This document shows, piece by piece, positions 19,884-27,891 of a DNA stretch of 64,000 nt (its first letter is position 1; the number at the start of each line of letters is the position of its first letter). The position numbers were made by a program, and so were the translations under genes. A model generated the notes under the pieces. The model was not told where the DNA came from and ran no database searches. It saw only the letters and a program-made list of their open reading frames with translations. Source of the DNA: Oleiagrimonas soli (GTDB lineage Bacteria; Pseudomonadota; Gammaproteobacteria; Xanthomonadales; Rhodanobacteraceae); contig NZ_KN196470.1 in assembly GCF_000761445.1 (NCBI RefSeq), positions 105,373-169,372 of the forward strand. The letters are read 5' to 3'.

Positions 19884-20417
19884 TTAACCAGCTAAACCAT
19901 CAGGATGAAGCGCATAGATGTGATCTTCTATCAACCAATTTGAGTTTCTAGACTCCTTACAAACATACTGCATTGCCGCAGCTGCATCCTTGACGATTTG
20001 TACATCCATATTACCCTTGCTGACGAACTTTTTCCCATAAACAGGGTTCAATGTATTAGAAGCGCGGATGAATGTATCCTTCAGCTTGTCCAAAGCCAGC
20101 TTAGTGCCATCTTTCTCTATGATCTCCTGAAATAAAAAATGGAAATGCGCGTTGCCTTTGCTCAGACATGATACAGGCCTGAAAATTGGCGCCTCTTCTA
20201 AAACACACACCCCCTTTATGTGGGAATTATATTTCTTATAATATCTTCCATAGATGAACTTGTTCATTCTGCGGATCACCTTAGCTGCCATATTCTTTGC
20301 GTCGTGTTTGTTAATATCTTTCTGGAAACTTAGGGTGAGAAAGAATTTATATGGCCCAAACGATTCTACGAAAGTTTTAGCGTATGAATGGCTTTTGAAT
20401 TTTGTGATATAATCCAT
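19884..20417 (-). CDS. HUH-type rolling-circle replication initiator-like protein
   Basis: A 177-residue protein from the ATG at 20417, which has AAAGGA about 8 bases upstream; the frame is open 12 codons further. Motifs in the order of HUH nucleases are visible: motif I FFLTLSFQ (25-32), motif II GNAHFHFLF with His91 and His93, and motif III AMQYVCKE with Tyr151 and Lys154. This fits single-tyrosine Rep proteins that nick an origin and attach to the 5' end. The coding sequence is strongly AT-rich. Its presence beside integrase and AlpA suggests the excised island can replicate, as in phage satellites and some integrative elements. Family assignment is by motif only. Confidence 0.7.
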   Translation of the reverse strand: MDYITKFKSHSYAKTFVESFGPYKFFLTLSFQKDINKHDAKNMAAKVIRRMNKFIYGRYYKKYNSHIKGVCVLEEAPIFRPVSCLSKGNAHFHFLFQEIIEKDGTKLALDKLKDTFIRASNTLNPVYGKKFVSKGNMDVQIVKDAAAAMQYVCKESRNSNWLIEDHIYALHPDGLAG

Positions 20418-20646
20418 GATGTTAATCCTTTTGTATAATAATTTAGATAACACTTAGGCTTGCTCGCGTGAGCGCGCAAAGGTATGGATCATCAGTGGAT
20501 ACGCAAGCGTGGCATGGATTATCATAGACCACGTAATGATGCGATATAACTATTTATATCGGATTAACTTGTGTGAACCGGATGATGAATTTTTAGTGTA
20601 ATCTACAGCTTAGCGTATTGATTCGTATTTTTATTGCTTTTTGAAT

Positions 20647-20883
20647 TCAATGTGGATTAAGTTTTTTAATCCAATTTAAAATTTCATCCTCTCGCCAAGC
20701 AACCGCGCGTTCGGATAATTTTATCTGCCTCGGAAATTTACCTCCAGATATCATCTTATAAATTTGCGATCGAGATAAATTAACCAAATCGATTACCTTG
20801 GGTAGCCTCAAAAGACGGGGTCGTTCAGCAAGATATAGTGATCGCCCGTATTTTTCTTTTTTATTGTGCATATTTATTGTCAT
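20647..20883 (-). CDS. AlpA-family phage-type regulator / excisionase-like protein
   Basis: A 78-residue MerR-like winged-helix protein. The core LLRLPKVIDLVNLSRSQIYKMISGGKFPRQIKLSERAVAWREDEILNWI is the AlpA pattern (helix-turn-helix, then FPRQIKL, then a WREDEI tail). AGAGG stands about 9 bases before the start. Such proteins activate integrase expression or act as recombination directionality factors. It is the last gene before the right end, 193 bp upstream of rep on the same strand. Confidence 0.85.
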   Translation of the reverse strand: MTINMHNKKEKYGRSLYLAERPRLLRLPKVIDLVNLSRSQIYKMISGGKFPRQIKLSERAVAWREDEILNWIKKLNPH

Positions 20884-21222
20884 ATTTTTACCTCTAAAAA
20901 TTCAAATAATCGCGAATGCGAGCATGGGTCTGCGAAGACGAGGCAAATGATGCACATAGAAATTTTGTTATGGAAGACCTTGAACAGATTGAGATTCATC
21001 CACAACTAAGAAAATTAACGCTTGAATTTTTTCTAAAGAGATTTTCGGACCGGGACTGTCTTGAGTTCGACGTACTATTGATCTTATTTTTGAGCGATTT
21101 CCTGAATGTTTAGAAAAGGGATCGAAGGTCGAACACGATATAAAGATGAACGAAACATAAATGAAGGTGCTGTGGTGCAACGGATGAAGGTGGGGATCAT
21201 TGCGGGTCAAGGCCCGTCAAAC

Positions 21223-21240
21223 GGGACCACCTACGGGACC
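21223..21240 (+). repeat. Right copy of terminal GGGACC repeat
   Basis: GGGACCACCTACGGGACC is 17 of 18 identical to 14738-14755 at the left end and in the same orientation. It lies 64 bp inside the right attachment core. Confidence 0.65.
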
Positions 21241-21250
21241 ACAAAAATTT

Positions 21251-21263
21251 TATCAAAAATTTA
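21251..21263 (+). promoter_or_regulatory. Consensus IHF-binding site in attR
   Basis: TATCAAAAATTTA fits WATCAANNNNTTR completely. Its distance from the right core (about 42 bp) is similar to that of the left IHF site from the left core (about 50 bp). Confidence 0.5.
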
Positions 21264-21304
21264 AATTCATGTATTTCAGAAGCTTACATGACTATAAGAC
21301 TTGT

Positions 21305-21312
21305 TGCATCGG
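21305..21312 (+). repeat. attR: Right attachment-site core (attR)
   Basis: TGCATCGG, repeated from the mnmE 3' end. Base composition changes here from AT-rich to the host's high GC within about 20 bp, and host gene yfcG begins 96 bp further on. Confidence 0.6.
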
Positions 21313-21407
21313 AAAATGACTGTTCACCGATCGCGTGCTTGAGGCCGCGGCCTTTTCCCGCCATGTCGTGAAAAGGGAGAGAGCTGCCCTGGCAAGGAGA
21401 GACGCAC

Positions 21408-22088
21408 GTGATCGATCTGTATTACTGGCCGACGCCCAACGGCCACAAAGTGACGCTGTTCCTGGAAGAGGCCGGTCTTCCCTACACCATTCATCCGGTC
21501 AACATCGGCCAGGGCGAGCAGTTCACGCCCGCGTTCCTGGCCATCTCGCCGAACAACAAGATGCCGGCCATCGTCGACCACAGGCCGGCCGACGGCGGTC
21601 TGCCGATCTCGTTGTTCGAGTCCGGCGCGATCCTGCTGTATCTGGCCGAAAAGACCGGCCGGTTCCTGTCCGACGATCTGCGTACGCGCAATGTCACGCT
21701 GGAATGGCTGTTCTGGCAGATGGGCGGGCTGGGTCCGATGCTGGGCCAGAACCACCACTTCAACCGCTACGCGCCGGAGAAGATTCCGTACGCCATCGAG
21801 CGCTACGTCAACGAGACGCATCGGCTGTACCGCGTGCTCGACCAGCGCCTTCGCGGCCGCGCTTTCATTGCCGGCGACGATTACTCGATTGCCGACATGG
21901 CGGCCTACCCGTGGATCGTGCCGCATGAAACGCAGCAGATGGATCTGGCCGAATTCCCGGATCTGAAGCGCTGGTTCGACGCCATCGCCGCGCGCGAAGC
22001 CACGCAGCGCGCCTATGCGGTGGGCGCGCCGTACCGCTCCGACACCACCAGCGCGGAAGCCAGGAAGCACTTGTTCGGGCAACGCTGA
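21408..22088 (+). CDS. yfcG: Glutathione S-transferase-like disulfide-bond oxidoreductase YfcG
   Basis: A 226-residue cytosolic GST-fold protein of the nu class that reduces disulfides with glutathione. It begins MIDLYYWPTPNGHKVTLFLE (the TPNGHK motif replaces the usual catalytic Ser/Cys). It contains SPNNKMPAIVDH, LFESGAILLYLAEKTG and QMGGLGPMLGQNHHFNRYAP, which match E. coli YfcG nearly word for word. GTG start with AAGGAGA 8 bases upstream. It is the first host gene to the right of the island and would have been the neighbour of mnmE before insertion. Confidence 0.93.
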   Translation: MIDLYYWPTPNGHKVTLFLEEAGLPYTIHPVNIGQGEQFTPAFLAISPNNKMPAIVDHRPADGGLPISLFESGAILLYLAEKTGRFLSDDLRTRNVTLEWLFWQMGGLGPMLGQNHHFNRYAPEKIPYAIERYVNETHRLYRVLDQRLRGRAFIAGDDYSIADMAAYPWIVPHETQQMDLAEFPDLKRWFDAIAAREATQRAYAVGAPYRSDTTSAEARKHLFGQR

Positions 22089-22098
22089 GCGCGTCGTT

Positions 22099-22140
22099 CG
22101 AGCACGCGTCGGACGGCTTGGCGACGTCCGACGCGGCTCG
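22099..22140. other. Long stem-loop after yfcG
   Basis: An 11-bp perfect stem (22105-22115 with 22125-22135) is extended by five more pairs (22099-22103 with 22136-22140) beyond a one-base bulge. There is no U tract, so termination would need another factor; it may instead protect the mRNA end. Confidence 0.5.
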
Positions 22141-22229
22141 TGCGCGAAGCCGGTTCGCGCGCTGGGCTGGCCTCGGCGCGCCGCTCGCGTTTTAATCGTG
22201 CCTTCGTTCCCGCAACGCAAGGTGTATCG

Positions 22230-24467
22230 ATGCGCGCATTCCTGCTTGCCGCCGTGCTGACGGTTGCCGCATGTCCCGTCATGGCCAAGAAACTCACCAT
22301 CGAACGCATCTTCGACGGCGGCAGCCTGTCCGGCGCCACCGTGCGCGGCCTGAAAGTCTCGCCGGACGGCCAGCGGGTGACCTTCCTGCGTGCCAAGGCC
22401 GACGACCAGCACACCTTCGACCTGTGGGAATACAACCTCGCCGATCAGCGCACCCGCATGCTGGTCGATTCGCGCTCGCTGGGCGGCGACCGCCATCTGT
22501 CCGACGCCGAGAAGGCGCGCCGCGAACGCGAACGCACCGCCGGTTTGCGCGGCATCCTCGACTACCAATGGTCGCACGACGGCACGAAACTGCTGATTCC
22601 GGTGGCCGGCACGCTGTACCTGTACGACCTGAGCGCGTCGGCGGCGACCGCGGTGACCAAGCTCGACACCGGCGGCGACGCCATCGACCCGAAGATTTCG
22701 CCGCTGGGCCACTACGTGTCCTACGTGCGCGACCAGAACCTGTGGGTGATCGATCTGGCCAGCGGCCAGAGCACGCAGCTGACCCAGGACGGCGGCGGCA
22801 CCGTGCACAACGGCGAGGCCGAGTTCGTGGCGCAGGAAGAAATGGCGCGCAGCACCGGCTACTGGTGGGCGCCGGACGATTCATCCATTGCCTACGAGCG
22901 CTACGACGCGGCGCCGGTGCCGGTCACGCAGCGCATGGAAATCTATGCCGACCACACCGCGATGGTCGACCAGCGCTACCCGTTCGCCGGCGATCCGAAC
23001 GTGCTCGTGCAGCTTGGCCTGGTGTCGCCCAAGGGCGGCGCGACGCGCTGGATCGACCTCGGCGCCGATCCGGACATCTATCTGACCCGCGTCAAATGGC
23101 TGCCGGACGGCAAGCGGCTCAGCTACCAGTGGATGCCGCGCAGCCAGCAGAAACTGGAACTGCGCCTGGTCGACGCGGCCACGCTGAAGCAGCGCGTGCT
23201 GCTGACCGAAACCAGCCGCACCTGGATCGACCTCAACGACGACCTACGCTTCCTGCCCGGTGGCGACACGTTCATCTGGGGCAGCGATCGCAGCGGCTAT
23301 CACCACCTCTATCTGTACGGCCTGGACGGCAAGCTGAAGCACGCCATCAGCGCCGGCGACTGGAATCTCGACGGCCTGCTCGCCGTCGACGAGAAGAAGG
23401 GGCTGGTCTACGTCAGCGCCAACCGCGACTTCGTGCCCGACCGCCAGGTCTACGCGCTGAAGCTGGACGGCAGCGACGCGGACAACCCGCAGCGCATCAG
23501 TCAGCGTGACGGCACCCACGTGGCGACCTTCGCGCCCGACGGCAGCTTCTACGTCGACACCTTCTCCGATCCGAACACGCCGCCGCAGGTCAGCGTGCAC
23601 CGCGCCGACGGCAGCTTCGTGACCTGGATCGAGGAGAACAAGCTCGACGAGAACCACCCGTACTGGCCGTACATGGACAGCCACGTCACGCCGGAATTCG
23701 GTCACATCAAGGCCATCGACGGGCAGGACCTGTACTACCGCGTGTACAAGCCGCTGAACTTCGATCCGAACAAGAAATACCCGGTGTTCGACACCTTCTA
23801 CGGCGGTCCGCACGCGCAGATGGTCACGCGCGGCTGGGTCGACGACTTCGCCGAGTACATGGCGCAGCAGGGCTTCGTGGTGTTCACCCTGGACAACCGC
23901 GGCATGGCGCGTCGCGGGCGCAGGTTCAGCGACGCCATCTACCACCAGCTCGGCGTGGCCGAGGTCGAGGACCAGATCGCCGGCATCGACTGGCTCAAGC
24001 AACAGCCGTGGGTCGATGCCAAGCGCATCGGCGTGTTCGGCTGGAGCTACGGCGGCTACATGACGCTGATGATGCTGGCCAAGGACTCGGCCGATCTGGC
24101 CGGCGGCGTGGCGGTGGCGCCGGTCACCGACTGGACCCTGTACGACACCTTCTACACCGAGCGCTACCTGGGTCGCCCGCAGGACAACGAGGCCGGCTAC
24201 ACGCGCAGTTCACCGATGGCGTGGCTGGACGGCCTGACCGCGCCGCTGATGCTGGCGCACGGCATGGCCGACGACAACGTGCTGTTCCTCAACTCGACCA
24301 AGCTGATGTCTGCGCTGCAGAAGCGTGGCATCCAGTTCGGCCTGATGACCTACCCCGGCGGCAAGCACGGCCTGAACCTGCCCGGCCAGCGCGCGCATGT
24401 GTATCACCTGATCGACGATTTCTTCGAGCGCACGGTGAAGGGTGCTCGCGGCGAGCACAAGCCATAG
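22230..24467 (+). CDS. Secreted S9B dipeptidyl-peptidase IV family protease
   Basis: Prolyl-type serine exopeptidase of 745 residues that would release Xaa-Pro/Ala dipeptides. The signal peptide MRAFLLAAVLTVAACPVMAK supports the start at 22230 rather than the longer frame. The N-terminal beta-propeller (about 40-480) includes the DPP IV double-Glu region (EEMARSTGYWW). The C-terminal alpha/beta-hydrolase has the nucleophile in GWSYGGYM (Ser606), Asp in GMADDNVLF and His in GGKHGL. Likely periplasmic. It stands alone between yfcG and the repeat region. Confidence 0.93.
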   Translation: MRAFLLAAVLTVAACPVMAKKLTIERIFDGGSLSGATVRGLKVSPDGQRVTFLRAKADDQHTFDLWEYNLADQRTRMLVDSRSLGGDRHLSDAEKARRERERTAGLRGILDYQWSHDGTKLLIPVAGTLYLYDLSASAATAVTKLDTGGDAIDPKISPLGHYVSYVRDQNLWVIDLASGQSTQLTQDGGGTVHNGEAEFVAQEEMARSTGYWWAPDDSSIAYERYDAAPVPVTQRMEIYADHTAMVDQRYPFAGDPNVLVQLGLVSPKGGATRWIDLGADPDIYLTRVKWLPDGKRLSYQWMPRSQQKLELRLVDAATLKQRVLLTETSRTWIDLNDDLRFLPGGDTFIWGSDRSGYHHLYLYGLDGKLKHAISAGDWNLDGLLAVDEKKGLVYVSANRDFVPDRQVYALKLDGSDADNPQRISQRDGTHVATFAPDGSFYVDTFSDPNTPPQVSVHRADGSFVTWIEENKLDENHPYWPYMDSHVTPEFGHIKAIDGQDLYYRVYKPLNFDPNKKYPVFDTFYGGPHAQMVTRGWVDDFAEYMAQQGFVVFTLDNRGMARRGRRFSDAIYHQLGVAEVEDQIAGIDWLKQQPWVDAKRIGVFGWSYGGYMTLMMLAKDSADLAGGVAVAPVTDWTLYDTFYTERYLGRPQDNEAGYTRSSPMAWLDGLTAPLMLAHGMADDNVLFLNSTKLMSALQKRGIQFGLMTYPGGKHGLNLPGQRAHVYHLIDDFFERTVKGARGEHKP

Positions 24468-24553
24468 GCGTGCATCGGACAGGGGAACTGGGAATGCGGT
24501 GAACCGGCGGGGACCTGGGTTCCGTGCCATTGCAGCACGGTTTTCTCCCGATG

Positions 24554-24637
24554 CTCGTCATCCCGGCGCAAGCCGGGACCCAGCGCCGTGTTGGTGCGAT
24601 GAAGTCACTAGGTCCCGGCTTGCGCCGGGATGACGAG
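24554..24637. repeat. REP-like inverted pair
   Basis: A perfect 27-bp inverted repeat (24554-24580 and 24611-24637) has a 30-bp spacer. Each arm itself contains a small hairpin, CCCGGC-GCAA-GCCGGG. Paired, head-to-head small palindromes in a convergent intergenic region are the form of bacterial REP/BIME elements, which occur many times per genome. Confidence 0.75.
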
Positions 24638-24657
24638 AAGATGGGATTTACGCTTTT

Positions 24658-25154
24658 CCCGAATCCCGAATCCCGAATCCCGAATCCCGAATCCCGAATC
24701 CCGAATCCCGAATCCCGAATCCCGAATCCCGAATCCCGAATCCCGAATCCCGAATCCCGAATCCCGAATCCCGAATCCCGAATCCCGAATCCCGAATCCC
24801 GAATCCCGAATCCCGAATCCCGAATCCCGAATCCCGAATCCCGAATCCCGAATCCCGAATCCCGAATCCCGAATCCCGAATCCCGAATCCCGAATCCCGA
24901 ATCCCGAATCCCGAATCCCGAATCCCGAATCCCGAATCCCGAATCCCGAATCCCGAATCCCGAATCCCGAATCCCGAATCCCGAATCCCGAATCCCGAAT
25001 CCCGAATCCCGAATCCCGAATCCCGAATCCCGAATCCCGAATCCCGAATCCCGAATCCCGAATCCCGAATCCCGAATCCCGAATCCCGAATCCCGAATCC
25101 CGAATCCCGAATCCCGAATCCCGAATCCCGAATCCCGAATCCCGAATCCCGAAT
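24658..25154. repeat. Perfect 71-copy heptamer tandem array (CCCGAAT)n
   Basis: The 7-base unit CCCGAAT repeats 71 times with no mismatch over 497 bp; unit starts stay in register at every position checked. It fills the space between two convergent genes and ends exactly at the first base of the stop codon of the leftward hypothetical gene. Because 7 is not a multiple of 3, every frame reads the same PNPESRI heptapeptide (IRDSGFG on the other strand), producing long false open frames. Such perfection implies recent expansion or active homogenisation. Confidence 0.97.
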
Positions 25155-25768
25155 CAGGACAGATGCCCGATACCGGCGTCGCCCGGCTCCAGCGCCGGCG
25201 CGGGGCCGGCGACCGCCAGCAGGGCGCTGGCGTAGGGGTCGTGCATGCTCACGGTGGAGACCTCGTCCCAGCCGAACTGCGAGACCTCGCGCAGCCATTC
25301 GGCGTCGGGGCTGATCTCCTGCAGACCGAAACCGTCGTCGTCGCTCTGCAGCAGGCGGCCGATGTAGCAGACCTCGGCTTCGTCCTCGCTGTCGACGTGC
25401 ACCCCGATCACCGGCGCACGTTTGGCGGCGGCCTTGATCACCTGGGTGACGTCGTCGAGCGGGAAATCCAGCGGCTGACGCGGGGCGATGCCCTTCAGCA
25501 CCACGGCGCGATCGATGAACCGGGCGTGGCGATCCGGCAGCTCCAGCTCGGTGACGTCGCGGTGACGCATCGCGTAGAGACCGTCGTCGCTGATGCCGTC
25601 GCCGATCACGTGCAGCAGGAAGAATTCACGGCCGACGCCGGCCACGTAGCCGGAGAAACTGCCGTGCTCCATGTCGCCGCGCCACAGCCGGATTAGCTGG
25701 CGTTGCTGCTGGGCCTGGCGCAGACGGGCGCGCTGGCCCCGGTTCTGCATGCGATGAACGGTTCCCAT
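25154..25768 (-). CDS. Conserved hypothetical protein next to hslU
   Basis: A 204-residue soluble protein of no recognised family. The N-terminus is basic and Gln/Arg-rich (NRGQRARLRQAQQQRQLIRLW). The middle looks like an Sm-like or PRC-type beta-barrel (HGSFSGYVAGVGREFFLLHVI, then LYAMRHRDVTELEL), and the C-terminus is acidic. The stop codon uses the last T of the heptamer array. Its start lies 37 bp from the hslU stop on the same strand, so it may be co-transcribed with hslVU. Confidence 0.7.
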   Translation of the reverse strand: MGTVHRMQNRGQRARLRQAQQQRQLIRLWRGDMEHGSFSGYVAGVGREFFLLHVIGDGISDDGLYAMRHRDVTELELPDRHARFIDRAVVLKGIAPRQPLDFPLDDVTQVIKAAAKRAPVIGVHVDSEDEAEVCYIGRLLQSDDDGFGLQEISPDAEWLREVSQFGWDEVSTVSMHDPYASALLAVAGPAPALEPGDAGIGHLS

Positions 25769-25805
25769 AACCGAGTGATTCTAGCACCGTGCGCCGGGGC
25801 GCTCG

Positions 25806-27158
25806 TTAAAGAATGTAACGGCTGAGGTCCTGGTCCTCGACCAGGCTTTCCAGCGTGTTGTCGACGTATTCGGCGTCGATGACGTACTTTTCGCCACTTT
25901 TGTCGGTAGCTTCGTAGGAGATCGTCTCCAACAGGCGTTCCATTACCGTGTGCAGGCGGCGCGCGCCGATGTTCTCGGTGCGGGCGTTGACCTGGAACGC
26001 GACCTCGGCCAGCCGGTCGATGCCCGAATCCTCGAACGTCAGCTCCACGCCCTCGGTGCCGAGCAGCGCGACGTACTGCTTGGTCAGGGCGTTGTTGGGT
26101 TCCCGCAGGATGCGCTTGAAGTCGTCCACCGACAGCGCCGACAGCTCGACGCGGATCGGCAGCCGGCCCTGCAGCTCGGGAATCAGGTCCGAGGGCTTGG
26201 CCAGCGAGAATGCGCCGGAGGCGATGAACAGCATGTGGTCGGTCTTGATCGGACCGTACTTGGTGGACACCGTCGAGCCCTCCACCAGCGGCAGCAGGTC
26301 GCGCTGCACGCCCTCGCGGCTGACGCCCGAGGCGCTGCCGCCGTATTCGGAGCGCTGCGCGACCTTGTCGATCTCGTCGAGGAACACGATGCCGTTCTGC
26401 TCGGCGGACTCGACCGCGGCGGCGCGGATTTCGTCCTCGTTGACCAGTTTGCCGGCCTCTTCCTCGATCAGCAGCGGTCGCGCGGCGGCGATGGTCAGTT
26501 TGCGCTTCTGCGTCTTGCCGCCGCCCATGTTGGCGAACATCTGCTGCAGCTGCTGGCTCATCTCTTCCATGCCCGGCGGCGACATGATCTCGACGCCGAC
26601 GTTCATGCTGACGTCGAGCTCGATCTCGCGTTCGTCCAGCGCACCCTCGCGCAGCTGCTTGCGCAGCTTCTGCCGGGTATCGCTGTCGATGGCCTTGGGC
26701 GAGGCCTGGTCCTGGCTCCAGTCGTTCGGCGCGCTGGCCTGTCGGCGCGGCAAGAGGGCGTCGAGGATGCGGTCCTCGGCGCGGTCCTCGGCCTGCGTGC
26801 GCACGCGCTTGGTGGCCTGCTCGCGGGTCAGCTTGAAGGCCTGGTCGGCCAGGTCGCGGATGATCGACTCGACGTCCTTGCCGACGTAGCCGACCTCGGT
26901 GAACTTGGTCGCCTCGACCTTCACGAACGGCGCGTTGGCCAGCGTCGCCAGTCGTCGCGCAATTTCGGTCTTGCCGACGCCGGTGGGCCCGATCATGAGG
27001 ATGTTCTTCGGCGTCACCTCGTTGCGCATGGCCGGTTCCAGCTGCATGCGCCGCCAGCGGTTGCGCAGGGCGATGGCGACGGCGCGCTTGGCGTCGTTCT
27101 GGCCGATGATGTAGCGGTCGAGTTCGTTGACGATTTCGCGGGGAGTCAGTTCAGTCAT
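25806..27158 (-). CDS. hslU: ATP-dependent protease ATPase subunit HslU
   Basis: AAA+ unfoldase (450 residues) that feeds substrates to the HslV peptidase. It begins [20 protein letters not shown]. Walker A is [13 protein letters not shown], the pore motif is EVGYVGKD, Walker B is [11 protein letters not shown], and the C-terminal DLSRYIL tail docks into HslV. The intermediate I domain spans about 110-240. It lies 78 bp downstream of hslV in the classic hslVU arrangement. Confidence 0.98.
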   Translation of the reverse strand: MTELTPREIVNELDRYIIGQNDAKRAVAIALRNRWRRMQLEPAMRNEVTPKNILMIGPTGVGKTEIARRLATLANAPFVKVEATKFTEVGYVGKDVESIIRDLADQAFKLTREQATKRVRTQAEDRAEDRILDALLPRRQASAPNDWSQDQASPKAIDSDTRQKLRKQLREGALDEREIELDVSMNVGVEIMSPPGMEEMSQQLQQMFANMGGGKTQKRKLTIAAARPLLIEEEAGKLVNEDEIRAAAVESAEQNGIVFLDEIDKVAQRSEYGGSASGVSREGVQRDLLPLVEGSTVSTKYGPIKTDHMLFIASGAFSLAKPSDLIPELQGRLPIRVELSALSVDDFKRILREPNNALTKQYVALLGTEGVELTFEDSGIDRLAEVAFQVNARTENIGARRLHTVMERLLETISYEATDKSGEKYVIDAEYVDNTLESLVEDQDLSRYIL

Positions 27159-27236
27159 GGGCTTCTTGCCGGCAGGCCGTCGGATGTGTCGTGAAGGGGG
27201 CGGCGCGTGCCGGGCACGCGCGCGGATCGGACGGGA

Positions 27237-27791
27237 TCAGGCGTTGGCGCCGATCTCCAGTTCTTCGATCGAAGTGTTGTGATTGGTGTAGATGCAGATG
27301 TCGCCGGCGATCTTCAGCGCCTTTTCCACGATGGTGCGTGCATCGAGGTCGGAGCCTTCCATCAGCGCGCGGGCCGCGGCCTGCGCATAGGGGCCGCCGG
27401 AACCGATGGCGATCAGGCCGTCCTCGGGCTCCAGCACGTCGCCGTTGCCGGAGATCAGCAGCGAATTGGTGTGGTCGGCGACCGCCAGCATCGCCTCGAG
27501 CTTGCCCAGGCGGCGGTCGGTGCGCCATTCCTTGGCCAGTTCCACCGCGGCGCGGGTCAGGTTGTGGCCGTGTTTGACCAGTTTGTCCTCGAACAGCTCG
27601 AACAGGGTGAAGGCGTCGGCGGTGGCGCCGGCGAAGCCGGCCAGGATCATGCCGTCCTTGCCCAGGCGGCGAATCTTGCGCGCATTGGCCTTCATCACCG
27701 TGTGGCCGAGGGTCACCTGCCCGTCGCCGCCGATGACGACCTTGCCGTGGCGGCGGACGGAAACGATGGTGGTGGCGTGAAAACTGTCCAT
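27237..27791 (-). CDS. hslV: ATP-dependent protease peptidase subunit HslV
   Basis: Threonine peptidase of the HslUV (ClpYQ) complex, 184 residues from [17 protein letters not shown]. The active-site threonine in the TTIVSVRR motif must become the N-terminal residue, so the six residues MDSFHA act as a short propeptide rather than the single Met seen in E. coli. [13 protein letters not shown] and [14 protein letters not shown] are typical. An upstream in-frame extension of 20 codons is open but has no family support. Confidence 0.96.
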   Translation of the reverse strand: MDSFHATTIVSVRRHGKVVIGGDGQVTLGHTVMKANARKIRRLGKDGMILAGFAGATADAFTLFELFEDKLVKHGHNLTRAAVELAKEWRTDRRLGKLEAMLAVADHTNSLLISGNGDVLEPEDGLIAIGSGGPYAQAAARALMEGSDLDARTIVEKALKIAGDICIYTNHNTSIEELEIGANA

Positions 27792-27891
27792 GAACAAGCC
27801 GTTTCGTGTCTGGGGAGAAACGAAACATGGGTTGTCGCCGGGCGTTTCCAAGGGTGACTTCCGGCGCAGGCGCGCCGCGCGGCCGGGCGAT

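Larger units (their letters stand above)
20884..21304. other. Right-end non-coding region of the island
   Basis: About 420 bp without a convincing gene. Frames of 65 and 80 codons exist on opposite strands but have no ribosome-binding site or recognisable product. The stretch contains the right GGGACC repeat (21223-21240) and an IHF consensus (21251-21263), and leads to the right attachment core. It is best read as the control and recombination end of the element. Confidence 0.6.
14609..21312. mobile_element. Integrated genomic island at the 3' end of mnmE, carrying a restriction-modification system
   Basis: About 6.7 kb of visibly AT-richer DNA lies between mnmE and yfcG. It holds a tyrosine integrase at the left end reading inward, vsr, a C5-methyltransferase, a GIY-YIG endonuclease, two small unknown genes, an XRE regulator, an HUH replication protein and an AlpA-like regulator. 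TGCATCGG is repeated at both ends, first in the mnmE stop region and again at 21305. IHF consensus sites and GGGACC repeats lie just inside each end. The 3' end of mnmE (trmE/thdF) is the known target of the SGI1 family of islands. Exact borders are inferred from the short repeats. Confidence 0.85.

Noticed and set aside
20916..21210. Two overlapping opposite open frames (65 and 80 codons) at the right end of the island
   Set aside because: No ribosome-binding site, no recognisable motif, and they overlap on opposite strands; the region is better explained as recombination DNA.
24658..25154. CRISPR-like appearance of the repeat array
   Set aside because: The unit is 7 bp with no spacers; no cas genes are present.
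24524..25696. Open frames of about 200-390 codons made of PNPESRI or IRDSGFG repeats
   Set aside because: They are products of the 7-bp tandem array, which has no stop in any frame. No ribosome-binding site or conserved flanking domain, so not taken as proteins.
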